Positions 45,868 to 57,800 of a stretch of DNA of 64,000 nt are shown one piece after another. Numbering within the stretch: position 1 is the first letter of the stretch; each line of letters starts with the position of its first letter. Position numbers and translations under genes: made by a program. A model generated the notes under the pieces. The model saw only the letters and a program-made list of their open reading frames with translations. It was not told the origin of the DNA and made no database searches. This stretch comes from Phoenix dactylifera (taxonomy: Eukaryota > Streptophyta > Magnoliopsida > Arecales > Arecaceae), in NCBI RefSeq assembly GCF_009389715.1, contig NW_024068034.1, forward strand, positions 124,001 to 188,000, written 5' to 3'.

Positions 45868-48800
45868 ATGGATCGCGCTGGAGACTCCTCGTCGGGATCC
45901 GATTCCTCCTCGGCCGCCGAGGACTACGTTCACGTCCCCAGTGCCGACCCCCCTGGGGCGGTCGCCGCGGCCGAACAGGCGGTGCGGAACCCTAACCCTA
46001 ACCCTAGCGCGCATCCCGAGCTCCCTGAGGCACCGTTCAGGAGATCTATCGAAGAGGCCGCCTCTGCTTTGGTTGCCGCCGATGATGAAGTTCTTGGAGG
46101 GGTGGGAGGTCCGGAGATGGCTTCTTTTGATAGGGGAGAGGAGCGGAAGAGGGTTCTTCTGGAGGAGTTATCGAAGGGCGTGGTGGTCTTAAAGTGCGAG
46201 ACCTCGGCCGAAGGCGGCACCTGCGACGTGTACCTGGTTGGAACGGCTCACGTTTCTCAGGTCATCTGATCTGATATCCGTATATTTTATAATTTTAGTG
46301 TCCATCATCATGGAAAAAGATTATTTTCTATTCAAACATCGGGAATCGACCTGAATTCTTTTCCTTTTCTTTTTTTAAAAGATATCGAGCTGAATTCATT
46401 TATCTTGGTTTGCTTTTTCTTTGTTCTCCCCTGATCTCCCCTGATGGAAGACTGTATACTGTATAGTTTGTCTCGTCTCGGATGTTGAATGTGCTGATTT
46501 TTTCTCGTAGACTTTTAACTTTCTATTTTTTGGGCTAAATTGTGCCCTCCTCATTGATCAAATATAGCAAAATGGGTTTTTGAGATCACAACTTTGTTAT
46601 CCAAGATGTAATCAATTATGTTTGGTTTGCTATTCTTTTCTTTTTTCCTGATGTTACATGGTTATGGTTACTAGAAATAAATTTGGGATCTTGATTTCGG
46701 ATTTCACTAAACTGTACTTAACTGTAATTCACCAATCATACTGGTTTCTCGTTTTGAGATTTCTCTTGACTGTAATTCACCAATTTATCTGGATAAATTT
46801 TATCATCATTGATAATATTGTAGGTTATGAGGCTTTTATATACCATTTGATGTGCAAAGGGAGTTAATATTTACTCTTCCCTATGAAAATGCAGGAATCA
46901 TGCAAGGAAGTTCAGGCTGTCATCAGTTACTTAAAACCGCAGGTTCTTCTCTATTGAAACTCATCAACCACTTGATTGATTGATGGATCATTAAGCAGGT
47001 TAGCTGCCTGCATTAGAATGTCCATTTTGTTGATTGCTTAATTATATGCAGTATTTAGAATTTTCCATAAAAGAAATGTGCATTTCCTGGTTGATTTTTT
47101 GATGTTTTTTAAGTGTAGGTTGTTTTCTTGGAGTTGTGTTCGAACCGTGTTGCCATCTTGACTCCCCAAAATCTTAAGGTATTAACATCTTTCCTGTGTT
47201 ATCTTTCTTTAACATTCCATTGTCTCTGCAACTTCTGTGAATACTTGAAACTTATTTTATATAATCAAAGTGTCATTACTGATAGTTAAGAGTGCCTATG
47301 GAATTAATGTGTAAAATGTAACTATGAATAAAACTAAAATATGTAATAAGATTAATAAAGATTGAATTAAAATGCAGAATATCTTCAAATCATGAAACTG
47401 TAGAGGGGTTAAGTCAATTTTTTCCCTATGGATATAACTCAGATTTCTGCATATTGATTTTATGAGAAAAATTAGCTTTGGTGACATGATATTTATGTCC
47501 AGCAATCCTTTTCAGACCTTTGTCAAAAGATACTTTCTATAGTAGAGCTAATTGTCTGCCATTGATCTAAAGGTCCAAGTATAATGCAATATTTGTGCTG
47601 CAGTGGGTGTTGCTATTTTTCCATGGTATTTTTGGTATCACTTTTGGTTTCAATGCTCCCTACTCTAGAAGCATCATAATTTGATTAATTATTTGTGATT
47701 TCATTGTTTTGGATTATTATGAGAATATATTACTACCATAGCATAAGAAGTTGAACATTTTTTACCTCAAATGAGAGGCAGATGTTGGCCTTACCCCATC
47801 AGTCTGGGGTAAAACTTACCAAGAATCCGTTGAATGTATATTATTTCTTTCATCAAACAATGCTGTTGCAATGTCTTACAATATGGTTCTTAAAAACTCT
47901 ACTTTGTTATCTAAAAGCTCATAGTTTTCCATTTTTAACTGACACTTTTTTGTTGGTGTATCATAGAATTTCTCAGGGGATGAAACATAAGAATTGTATG
48001 CAGGTTATCGACTTTAGGACACGATGCAACCCCAATAAAAATATAGGCTATTTTAAATTTTTGTTACAACAGTCCGTTCAAGTTTGAAACCCGGTGTATT
48101 GAAAAGCAGATAGTGGGCATGTAGCGGGCCTTTTTTTTTGTTTGGGGGGGGGGGGTCATAGTGGAGATAGCTGGCACTATAGCAAGCATTGTGTACCCAA
48201 AGCGGACTGCTAAAAAAAACATCAATATTTTCTTACCACATATTAAAAATTCCATCCACCTAACATATATCATGCCAATATCCATATAATGCAAAAGTCT
48301 TTAATCTAATGACAATATCATAAGCTAACAACCATAATAACATCACTCATATGATGAAAATGTCCACAGTAACATCGAATTATGAATAACCATAAAATAA
48401 AATTGTCCACAATCACATGACATCAACTATAGAAGGAAGATGTCCACAATCATATAACATAGTTGACAAACCAAACATCATCATTAATAGATAATAGATT
48501 CCTCAAGAGTCTAGATAAAAATATCATGTGGCAAATTGATGATTGAGTATCTTATATTATTGGATAATAAATTCCTCTAGCGTCTAGATAAAAATGTCAT
48601 GTGACATATTGATGATTGAGTATGTTTTAGAGCATACCACTGACATGGAAAAATCACTTCAAAACATCAAGAAGCATCATTTAAGGTGTACCTGGGTGAT
48701 GGAAACATTAAAAAACATTAAGAAATATCAAACTACACTTAAAATCATTCAAAAAACCCCCAAATTTTGATTATTAAACTTTGAAACTTAAAATAAATTG

Positions 48801-51800
48801 AAAAAAAAATGACATGTCGGTTCGAAATTAGCACGCCACATCGTACCGTGTGTCGGTACAGGTTCCAGTATTGATTCAGTAAACCTTATCTTGAACCATT
48901 CAACAAATCAAAAAAAGTATAAAGATTTTTTTTTTTGTGGATAAAATAGTAGTAGGCACCTATAAAAAAATTGACTAGGCTAAATGGAATGAGATCATGA
49001 ACATATATTGTTCGTCAGCAAGGTACGCGGTACCGACTATACCGACGTACCGGTGGGCATCGGTACCGGTACGGTACCGAACCAAACCGAGCCGAACCGG
49101 TACTGTACCGATGGGGCTAAAAGCCAAAAAAAAATTTGGAGCCGGTACGGACTGGTCGGTACGGGCCGGTACCGAGTCGGTATGGGCCGGTACCGAGTCG
49201 GTACGGGCCGGTACGGGCCGGTACCGAGTCGGTACCGAAATATGTAGCTGTACCGTACTGGTGGGGTCCGGTACCGGTATGTATCGGTCCGTACCAACCC
49301 GTACCGACCGGTACGGCAGACCATGTTCGTCAGTGAGTTGTATAGACTCATGGAATGTTGGTATTATGTCTTGAGTATTAGGAGCTACAAAATTGATAAG
49401 CTAACTGTGCAAATGCTCAACTACATGATTGATGTTAATTAAATGTGACCTAACAATATATATTGAGGATTATGGACTATAATCTTCAATGAATAATAAA
49501 AACAAAGTTGAAAAACAACTACCTGATTTGGTGTGATCTTCTCTTGGTTGAAACTACACCATTGTATGTTTATATGGTTCAAGATGTTATAGCATCAACT
49601 AATTTATGAAACAGTTGTTTGGTCAGCTATGTATATTAAGGAATTTCCGATATGCTGATTTGAGAATTATTATTGTTGAAGTGATATTTCCCACAAATGC
49701 TCAAACAAATTCATTTCAAGAATGGTTTTTAATAAATAGCTTTAAAGAACTAGGATTTCCTTTAATGCTAAGAGACATGAAACTATGCTGATCTTACTCT
49801 CTCTTGCAAGAATTCTGAAAGCATTTTCTGACTTGTTAGCAAACTGAAAAAGTGCGAAAGAAATTTATAGGAGCTCCATGCTGTGTTCTATTGGTATTCT
49901 CATCTGATAATTAACCATAGTGCATGACGATCTGATAAGGACTTGATATGAGGCCTGATATCTTTTTAACGTAAACTAGGCTTTACCTTAGGAATGCCTA
50001 TTACTAGCTTTAGCATATGTTTTAATGAGGCCCGTTATACATATCCAAATATATAAGAAGCACGTAACTAGTACAGCCATTGTTCTTAAACCTTACTAGC
50101 ATAAGCAAGATAGTTCAAATATATTCGTAGATGACATTGCGGTATCACTGATTATTTTCTTTGTTTGTTTTTATATTTTTAAATCTCCATTGCGATTCAA
50201 ATACTACATCTCTGAGTACCTATAATTCATATTTTAGTTTTTACTTGTTGCTCCATCAGGTTCCTACTGTCAGTGAAATGATTGACATGTGGAAGAAAAA
50301 GAAGATGAATACTTTTGGAATTCTCTACAGCTGGTTTCTTGCCAAGGAATGCTCCTATTGGCTTATTTCTGCAGTTTTAATTTTTAGCTTTGGTGGAACC
50401 TTGGCAGTTGATATTGTCTGGTTGTTTCTTGTAGGTTGCTGATAAACTTGAGGTTTTTCCTGGTTCCGAGTTTCGAGTGGCATTTGAAGAAGCAATGAGT
50501 TATGGAGCCAAGGTTATATTGGGTGATCGTCCAGTCCATGTATGTCAATTTTCTTATACTGTTTAACTAGTTGTGTTTTGACTAGGTTGAATTTGCTGCA
50601 TCTATATGGAATTTTATATATGAAACTACTTTGCTGAGTGACATTTGATATGTCTCACAAACTGGTTTTGGTTATTGTATTTGTATCTTTTTTTTTTGTT
50701 TCCCTATTGCGCTGTCAGAAAGGTGAGAACTGAAATGGTAATTCTTGACATATTCCCTATCACCACCCAACCCATTGTTGGTGTCTAGATTGCTTGTACC
50801 AGATGCTTAATTTTCTACATACATCTGCTGTTAATTGGTTGTACCAAAGCGGTTCTACTCTTATGTGCTTTTGGTCAATATTTTTTCACTTTGCAATGAA
50901 ACTTCTGTTGTACATATAATCTACAGTAGGTTGTCTGGATATGTCTCTGGTCTGGAACAATTTTCTAGCTGCTGTAATTCTGCTAGGTCTAGTTTCATTG
51001 ACTGGCTCACCATTGCTTTTATATGTGGAGTCTAGAGGGCATCACAGATGACAAAATATGCTTGTGTAGTCTTGGATTTCATAACCTGTTTCTGTATAAG
51101 AGTTGCATTGATGTGGATTGTCAGTGTTTTGTCACTGGGGCTTGGCTACAAGCCATCTTTGTGCAATGCTTTAAGAAATTAACATCTGGCAACTTTAGAT
51201 GAGTTGTAGTTGTTCCAACCATGCATCCATCAAGCAACTCAAAGAGTTTTATGATGCGTAATCTAATCATATATTCTTTGTTTTAATAGATCACCTTGAG
51301 GAGAACTTGGGGCAAAATGCCATTATGGCATCGAATAAAATTTCTGCACTACATACTCTTCCAAGCAATCTTTTTACCCAGCCCTGAAGATCTCAATAAA
51401 ATGGTAAGTTGTCTTAAAACTTTGCTGTCTTGAAATTTAAAGATCTCTTCTGATTTCTTTATATCATGCATTCTAGTCGCATGTAAAATCAGATATTATG
51501 TTGCATTGTTTTATACTATCACCTGAAATTTGGATAAGCATGCAATGAGCAATCTATAGTTTATCAGCTTGCCTTATATTTTTCAGTACAAATTTTGATG
51601 GAATATGCTTTTACAAGAAATATTTGGGGTCAAAATGGTACTTTCTATTGTACTTGTTGCAAGTAAATAAAATATTGCATCTTGAATTTGTGCTAGATGA
51701 AGACCAGCATGGTTTTGCATATTGTACAATGTGCTGATTCTAGTCATGCACCAACATGGAAGGACATATGCACAAAAGACAAACTTAACTATGAGAGAAA

Positions 51801-54800
51801 CTGGCCCACATGCAAGGATTTAAATCTCGTGGGATGGGGGTGTCCCAGTTTCTTCATGGAATGGGATTCCTCACGGTTCTACCCCATCCGGCGGTAATCC
51901 CGGTCGAGAGTTCCATAGGTACCCTCCATCTTTCTCACTTTCTTCTTCCCTTTCCTTTCCTTTCTTCTTTCCTTTCTTCCTGCTTTCCTTCCTTTTTTCC
52001 TTACCTTCCTTTATTTCCTTTTTCTTCTTTTTTTTATTATCCTTTTGCTTCTTTCTTTGGTTCCTTTTTCTTCTTATTTCTCTTTCCTTTCTTCCTTCTT
52101 TCCTTTAATTTTTTTCTTCTCCCTTCCTTCCTTTCTTTTTCTTCTTCTTTCCTAACTTTTTTTCTTTTCTTCATCTTTTCTTCCTTTCTTTCTTAACTTT
52201 TTCTTCTTTTTTTGTATGGATGGATTTCAGAGTCCCGACCCTCTCTCGGTCTTGTTTTCTCACAGGAACGGAACAGACAGCTAGGATGCCTTCTATCACG
52301 CCGGGATGCGTCCTATCCTGCCAGGACTTAAACCTTGCCCACATGCATATGTCTCATGAGAAACACAAAACAAGGTGCAAGGTGCTTGCTTTCACCTCAG
52401 AAAGTCACTTGAGCCTCTTAAGTCCGAGGTGTACGACTTCAATTCTATAACCTTGTGAAAGGGTTTGGATGTTCCTTGAAGATCTTGTTTTTAAGAATGA
52501 CCCAGGGCATGCCTCATGTATACCTTTCTGAATAGTGCTTTAGTGTTTGTTTAATTAATCTTTCTATTTATAGCTAAGGGCCTACTTGGCATCATTTTTA
52601 TTCTTATTTTTTTATTTTTAAAAATAGTCATAGAAATCGAGGCAAAAAAAATATTTGGTAGTATTATTTTTATTTTCTATTTTCAAAATTTATTTTTTAA
52701 GAAAAATAAAAGTAAGAAATTCTTACTTTCACTATTTTCAAAAATAAAAAACTCGTCTTTTACGACCAGCATCATCACCATCTCCATTGTTACCACCATC
52801 ACTACCGTCACCATTGTTTCCACCACCACCATTGCTATCACTGCCTCCGTCACCATCGTTTCCACCATCTCCATCACTACCACTACTGCGACCATCGTTT
52901 CCACCACCACCATTGTCGTTGGCATCTCCAGCAACGCCATTGTTGTTGCTGTCACCTTCGTCATAACATCGTCGCCGCCATGGCCTCTACCACACTACCA
53001 CCACCGTTGTTGCTGCCACCATTATATTGCCGGTGCCCTCATCACCATTGCCACCATCGCGACATTACTAGCACTCCCGCTGTCGTCTTTGGCACCATCA
53101 CCATTATGGCCTCCATTGTCTCTACTACTACTATCATTGCCCCAGCCTCTATCATCATGGTTATGTTTTAAACATAATTGAATATGCCAAACATATTTAT
53201 ATTTTTTAAAAAATTTAAAACTAAAACAAAAATATAACTTTTATTTTTCTGTTTTTGAAAATAAGAAAAATGAAGGTGATGCCAAATAGCACCTATTACT
53301 TCACACAGAGAAACTATAATATGGAATGATCTAATGGATCAAGTAAAAATTGGATGCTTTTAATTAGAGTCAGCCATAGAACTTTACTTGAACCTGACCT
53401 GTGATGTCAAAATACAAATCCAAGTTTTCTCCAGCTTGAAACCTGGTGCAGAGGCTTTTGGTTCAGCCTCTCCCACATGTGCATTACATCTTGCCATTCA
53501 TCCTTATATTCAATAGGTGAGACCTGACCTCTACTTGAAACATATTTCACAATAGAATCTTTTTTTATTTATTTGATGTTAAGTCCAAGGTCCGCCGTAC
53601 CGGTACCGATCGGCGTACCGGTGGCGTACCGGTCCGTACCGGTTCTTCAACAATAAACTACCGGTACCGGATTTCACGCTGATCCGATACCGGTCCCAGG
53701 CCGGACCGGTACGTACCGGCCCGTACCGGCCGGTACGGACCGGTACGGCAGACCATGATGTTAACTAATCATTTCTTTGGGTTGCTGAACACAATGCTCA
53801 TATCTCTTCAGTTCATGGAAATGGATATGGTATGATATACCATGCTATATAGCTTTCTATCTATGGTGTGTATATTACTTCAGTGTGTCATTTACTTTGT
53901 TTTGATCTATTCTGCCTTGAATCACTGATCTTTGTTACTATGTAGCTGCAAATTGCATGCACATATGCATAGGTTCGTGCATGTATATAAGTATGTTCCA
54001 GAATTATAAATATTTTGAATGATTACGTGGTTCCTTGAGTAGTTCTATAACTTATTCAATCTCCTAATCTTGAAATGGTCTACGGTTTTTTTTCTTCTTT
54101 TTCTCCATGGAATGAGTATGACTTTACTGCACCTATTTCAGTTGAAGGAAATGGATGATGTTGACATGCTGACACTTGTAATTCAAGAGATGAGCAAGGC
54201 ATTCCCCACATTGATGGAGACACTTCTACATGAACGTGATATGTTAGTATACTCTTTTCCTTCTTATGCATGCTTTGATACATAACAGCCATTTTATCTT
54301 ATTGTGTAGGTTAGAGGGCACGGTTACTTATATTAGAACCTTCTGTAATTATTTATATTGTTTTCCCTGATATAGCTATTAATTGTTATGGTGATAGCCG
54401 AACCAACATCTTGTCATTCTTTTCTCCATTGTAGTCATTGATACATGGTTTCGAAGTTAATAACTGAAAATTATGGAATAACCACATTATGTTGAAGAAC
54501 AATACTGAAAGGGGTAGCTAGTGGAGCATATAATGGGCAGTATGTTGAGCACTCCACTTGTTAAAGACGTGCTTGTATGTGTTTTTTTACCAAACTTCCC
54601 ATGATCCTTCTTTGTAGTCATCATCTGTAGGTCCTTACTCTATTTGTGTTGTACCACCACTCCCCGAGCTGCACTCCCCTCTCTTGGTCAACATCAACAA
54701 ATAGATGGGCCCCTCTTCCTCCATTCTGTGATATTTTGTTAATCTTGAGTCAATCGTGAGTCAACTTGGTTAATCCACTTCAACTGAGTTGCAGTCAGAC

Positions 54801-57800
54801 GAGACAGGGCAGAGATGGAAGATATCTATGCACCTGAAGTGATGAGTGAGATACATAGAAGGATCAACATAAAGAAAATCTGATTGGAGGTTGAGGGAGA
54901 GAGATAAGTAGAGGGGGAATCATCCAAGTGACATCTTAGTGGGCCCCAATTAGCCATAGGAATTAGGGATGGCTTGATCTGTAGTTAATAGAAGCAGGTC
55001 GATTACAGGTATTGGGAAGTTGGTTTCCTAAAAAAATAACTGAGACAACACTTAGGAAGCAAGTGTTAGAGGAGATTCGGAAGCTTGTGCACCACTGTAA
55101 ATAGAAGATTCCTGCTACTAAGGCTTGATCTGAAAATTGGATTGGCTGGTGTTGAGGATGGTTGTAGATTTTTCTTGATAGTGGTTATAAGTTTGCTATT
55201 GACAATTCAAATGTCCTTTAAAGTTATTGAATCTTGGAAACATACCTTTATTTATTTAAATTATATAACAAAATCAAGTTATGCACCTAACTCATGCAAC
55301 ACTTAAGTTAGAATTTTTTCCGCATGCAATGAACTGAAAAACTTAGAAAGTAAATGGCAGGAAGTTTGAAGGGATAGCGGAGGCTAAAAGATTTGGTATG
55401 AGCAGGTTTTCTGCATACTATTCCTGACATTTATTTTGATTCAGGATGTGGGATTGTAACCACATTTGATGTTGGAGCGCCTAAGGCTCACTTGCTAGAC
55501 GAGTTGGGTTGAGCCAAAACTAGATGCGAGACTAGACTACACAGGTTGTGGGACTGTGCAGGGTGGATGTGCCTGCCTCACGGGTCGTGGGTTACGGACG
55601 CATAGGTTACAGAATCCAAGTTGAGTTTTGTCTTGTTAGGAAAGTTTGATATTAGTTAATTTTAGGAAGTTTTGATTTTTGTGTACTTTCTTTCTGAGAA
55701 TTTTTGATGTTATTAGGAAAATCAGTAGTTAGAGTTCTTCGAGCTAGAATAGGACTTGGAATCCTACGTTGGAAAGTTGAAGAAATGAGTCCGCTTATAC
55801 TACTTCTAATACCCTAATTGGAGCTTCTTTTGTAATCATACTCGAGATACTTGAATTATTAATGAGTGAGAATTCTCTTGTGGGAATTGTTCTATCCTTT
55901 ATCTCTCTCTCTCTCCTCCCGTATGGTGGATTTCTAAGGTTTGCGAGTATGTGAGAATCGTATCCTTGGAGTGGCCAGCCAAGGTGATATTTTTTGGCCC
56001 TGGAAGAGTGACCCGCCCGCTCTTCTTCCAACTACCATCCATCCGTTCTAACATTTTACGTTGTATGTGTTGCAGTCGGGTTTCTACCTCGCCACAATCG
56101 ATTGCGTCGACATATGCTTCTTCCTTTGAGTTCTCATTCTAAGTTCAACACCTCCCGACGGTAGTTGGTATCAGAGCATGGTTTCGAGATGCCGTTTCGC
56201 CGCCCCAACATCGAGGAACGTGTTGAACATTAGCAAGATCTACGAGATATCGAACTAGATGAATTGTGCCACTAGCTCAAACAACTTCAAGAAGAAAATC
56301 AGCGGCTTCATCAACGACAAGAGCAATGTAAACGCTGATATCGCCAGGGTTTCAATCACTACTCTAACAGAGAGCCCTCTAATGATAGAAGCGAGCGTTT
56401 TAATGAAGGCGAGAGATTTCAATCCATTCTACAAGAGAAGAATGTTTTTATCGAGTGAAGAAGATATTCATCGCCAATGCGAACGAAGATCACATCACAA
56501 CTATCACGACTTCAGCATAGAAATCCTCAACTTTGAAAGACGCCAGCAACTTGGCAAGTTCGTTGATTAGCTCCACACCATTGAACGAGTTTTCAAGCTT
56601 AACAAAGTTTCTGACGATTGATCCACGAACCTCATTGCCATCAAGCTCAAGAACCATGCATAAATTTAATGGGAAAATCTAAAACGATGATGTCAGCATG
56701 GACACAGCAAGATTTGAATGTGGGACGAGATGTGTCATGAACTCAAATGTAAGTATCTGAAGATTATCATCAAAATAAATTTCTTAAGCTCCACAATCTT
56801 CGACTATGCGACATGACCGTAAAAGGGTACACAATGGAAGTTGAGTAACTTCTTATGACCTGTGACCAATGTATGCCGTACCGGTACTGGTAGGTGTACG
56901 GTCGCCTACCGGACCGGTACGGTTTCGGTTTGCACCGGTTTGAATCGGCCAACAGACCTGCGTGGACGCATGCGCTCTGGCGCGCGCGGACGCGTTAAAT
57001 GTCACAGAGTGGCATTAAATGGCCCGCGTGGGGCAACGCGCGGGAGCGATTTCGAGTCCAAGCGCGGAAAATCGCACGCGGGGAACCACACGTGGGCGAG
57101 ATTTCCAGCTCCCATCCGCGCACGGTTCCCCGCGCGTGCCCATGCATACGTGAATGCCACAGAGGCATTAATGGCTAATGCGCTACCCTGTGCGGGTGTG
57201 ATTCCTAGTCCGAGCACGGGGAACCACATGCGGGCGCGGTTCCCAGCGCGTGTCCGCGCGGACGCGCGCAACCCGAATGCCACAGAGTGGCGTTAAATGC
57301 CACACTATGGCAGTAAATGGCTAGCGCGGGGTAGCGTAGGACAGCGCGCCCACGCGGGGCCGAGTTCGCGCGTGGGGAACCAGTTCCGAGCTTGTACCGG
57401 TCGGTTCCGGCTCCTTTGGGTCAGAACCGTTTTCCATGCTTGAACTGAACCGGTCAGGGACTGGACCGGTCCGGTACGGGCTAAACCGGCTGGTATGGGC
57501 TGGTTCAGCATACCATGCCTGTGACATTAAGGAGCTTGAAGAGCAAACCATAGCGCCGAAGGACTGAAGCATGAAATTGAGCAAGTCATATAACTCCAAC
57601 CCTATTGCATGCTGAATGATATGATAGGATAGGCAACAAAAGTCGAGAATCAACAATTGAGAATAAGTAATTGCGCTTTCCATGGTATGGAGATGGAGCG
57701 TCCAACTGGGGGAGTTCCATGTCGAAGACGTCGGTATCCGCCAAAATCGGTGCCTCCCAACTGTCTCAGAAGAAGGGTAAGGACATCCTCAGCAACTCCA

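Larger units (their letters stand above)
51404..54141 (+). other. TraB intron 6, enlarged
   Basis: This 2.7-kb GTAAGT...TTTCAG intron hosts three separate insertions (51813-52337, 52578-53293 and 53583-53756). Confidence 0.75.

Noticed and set aside
51810-52196. 128-residue Ser/Phe/Leu-rich open frame
   Set aside because: It is a translation of the pyrimidine tract in a MITE.
52683-53171. Thr/Met/Val-rich open frames on both strands
   Set aside because: They derive from the trinucleotide repeat.
56862-57511. Open frames of up to 144 residues on both strands
   Set aside because: They lie in the CpG-rich interior of a transposon, and stop codons are rare there for compositional reasons.
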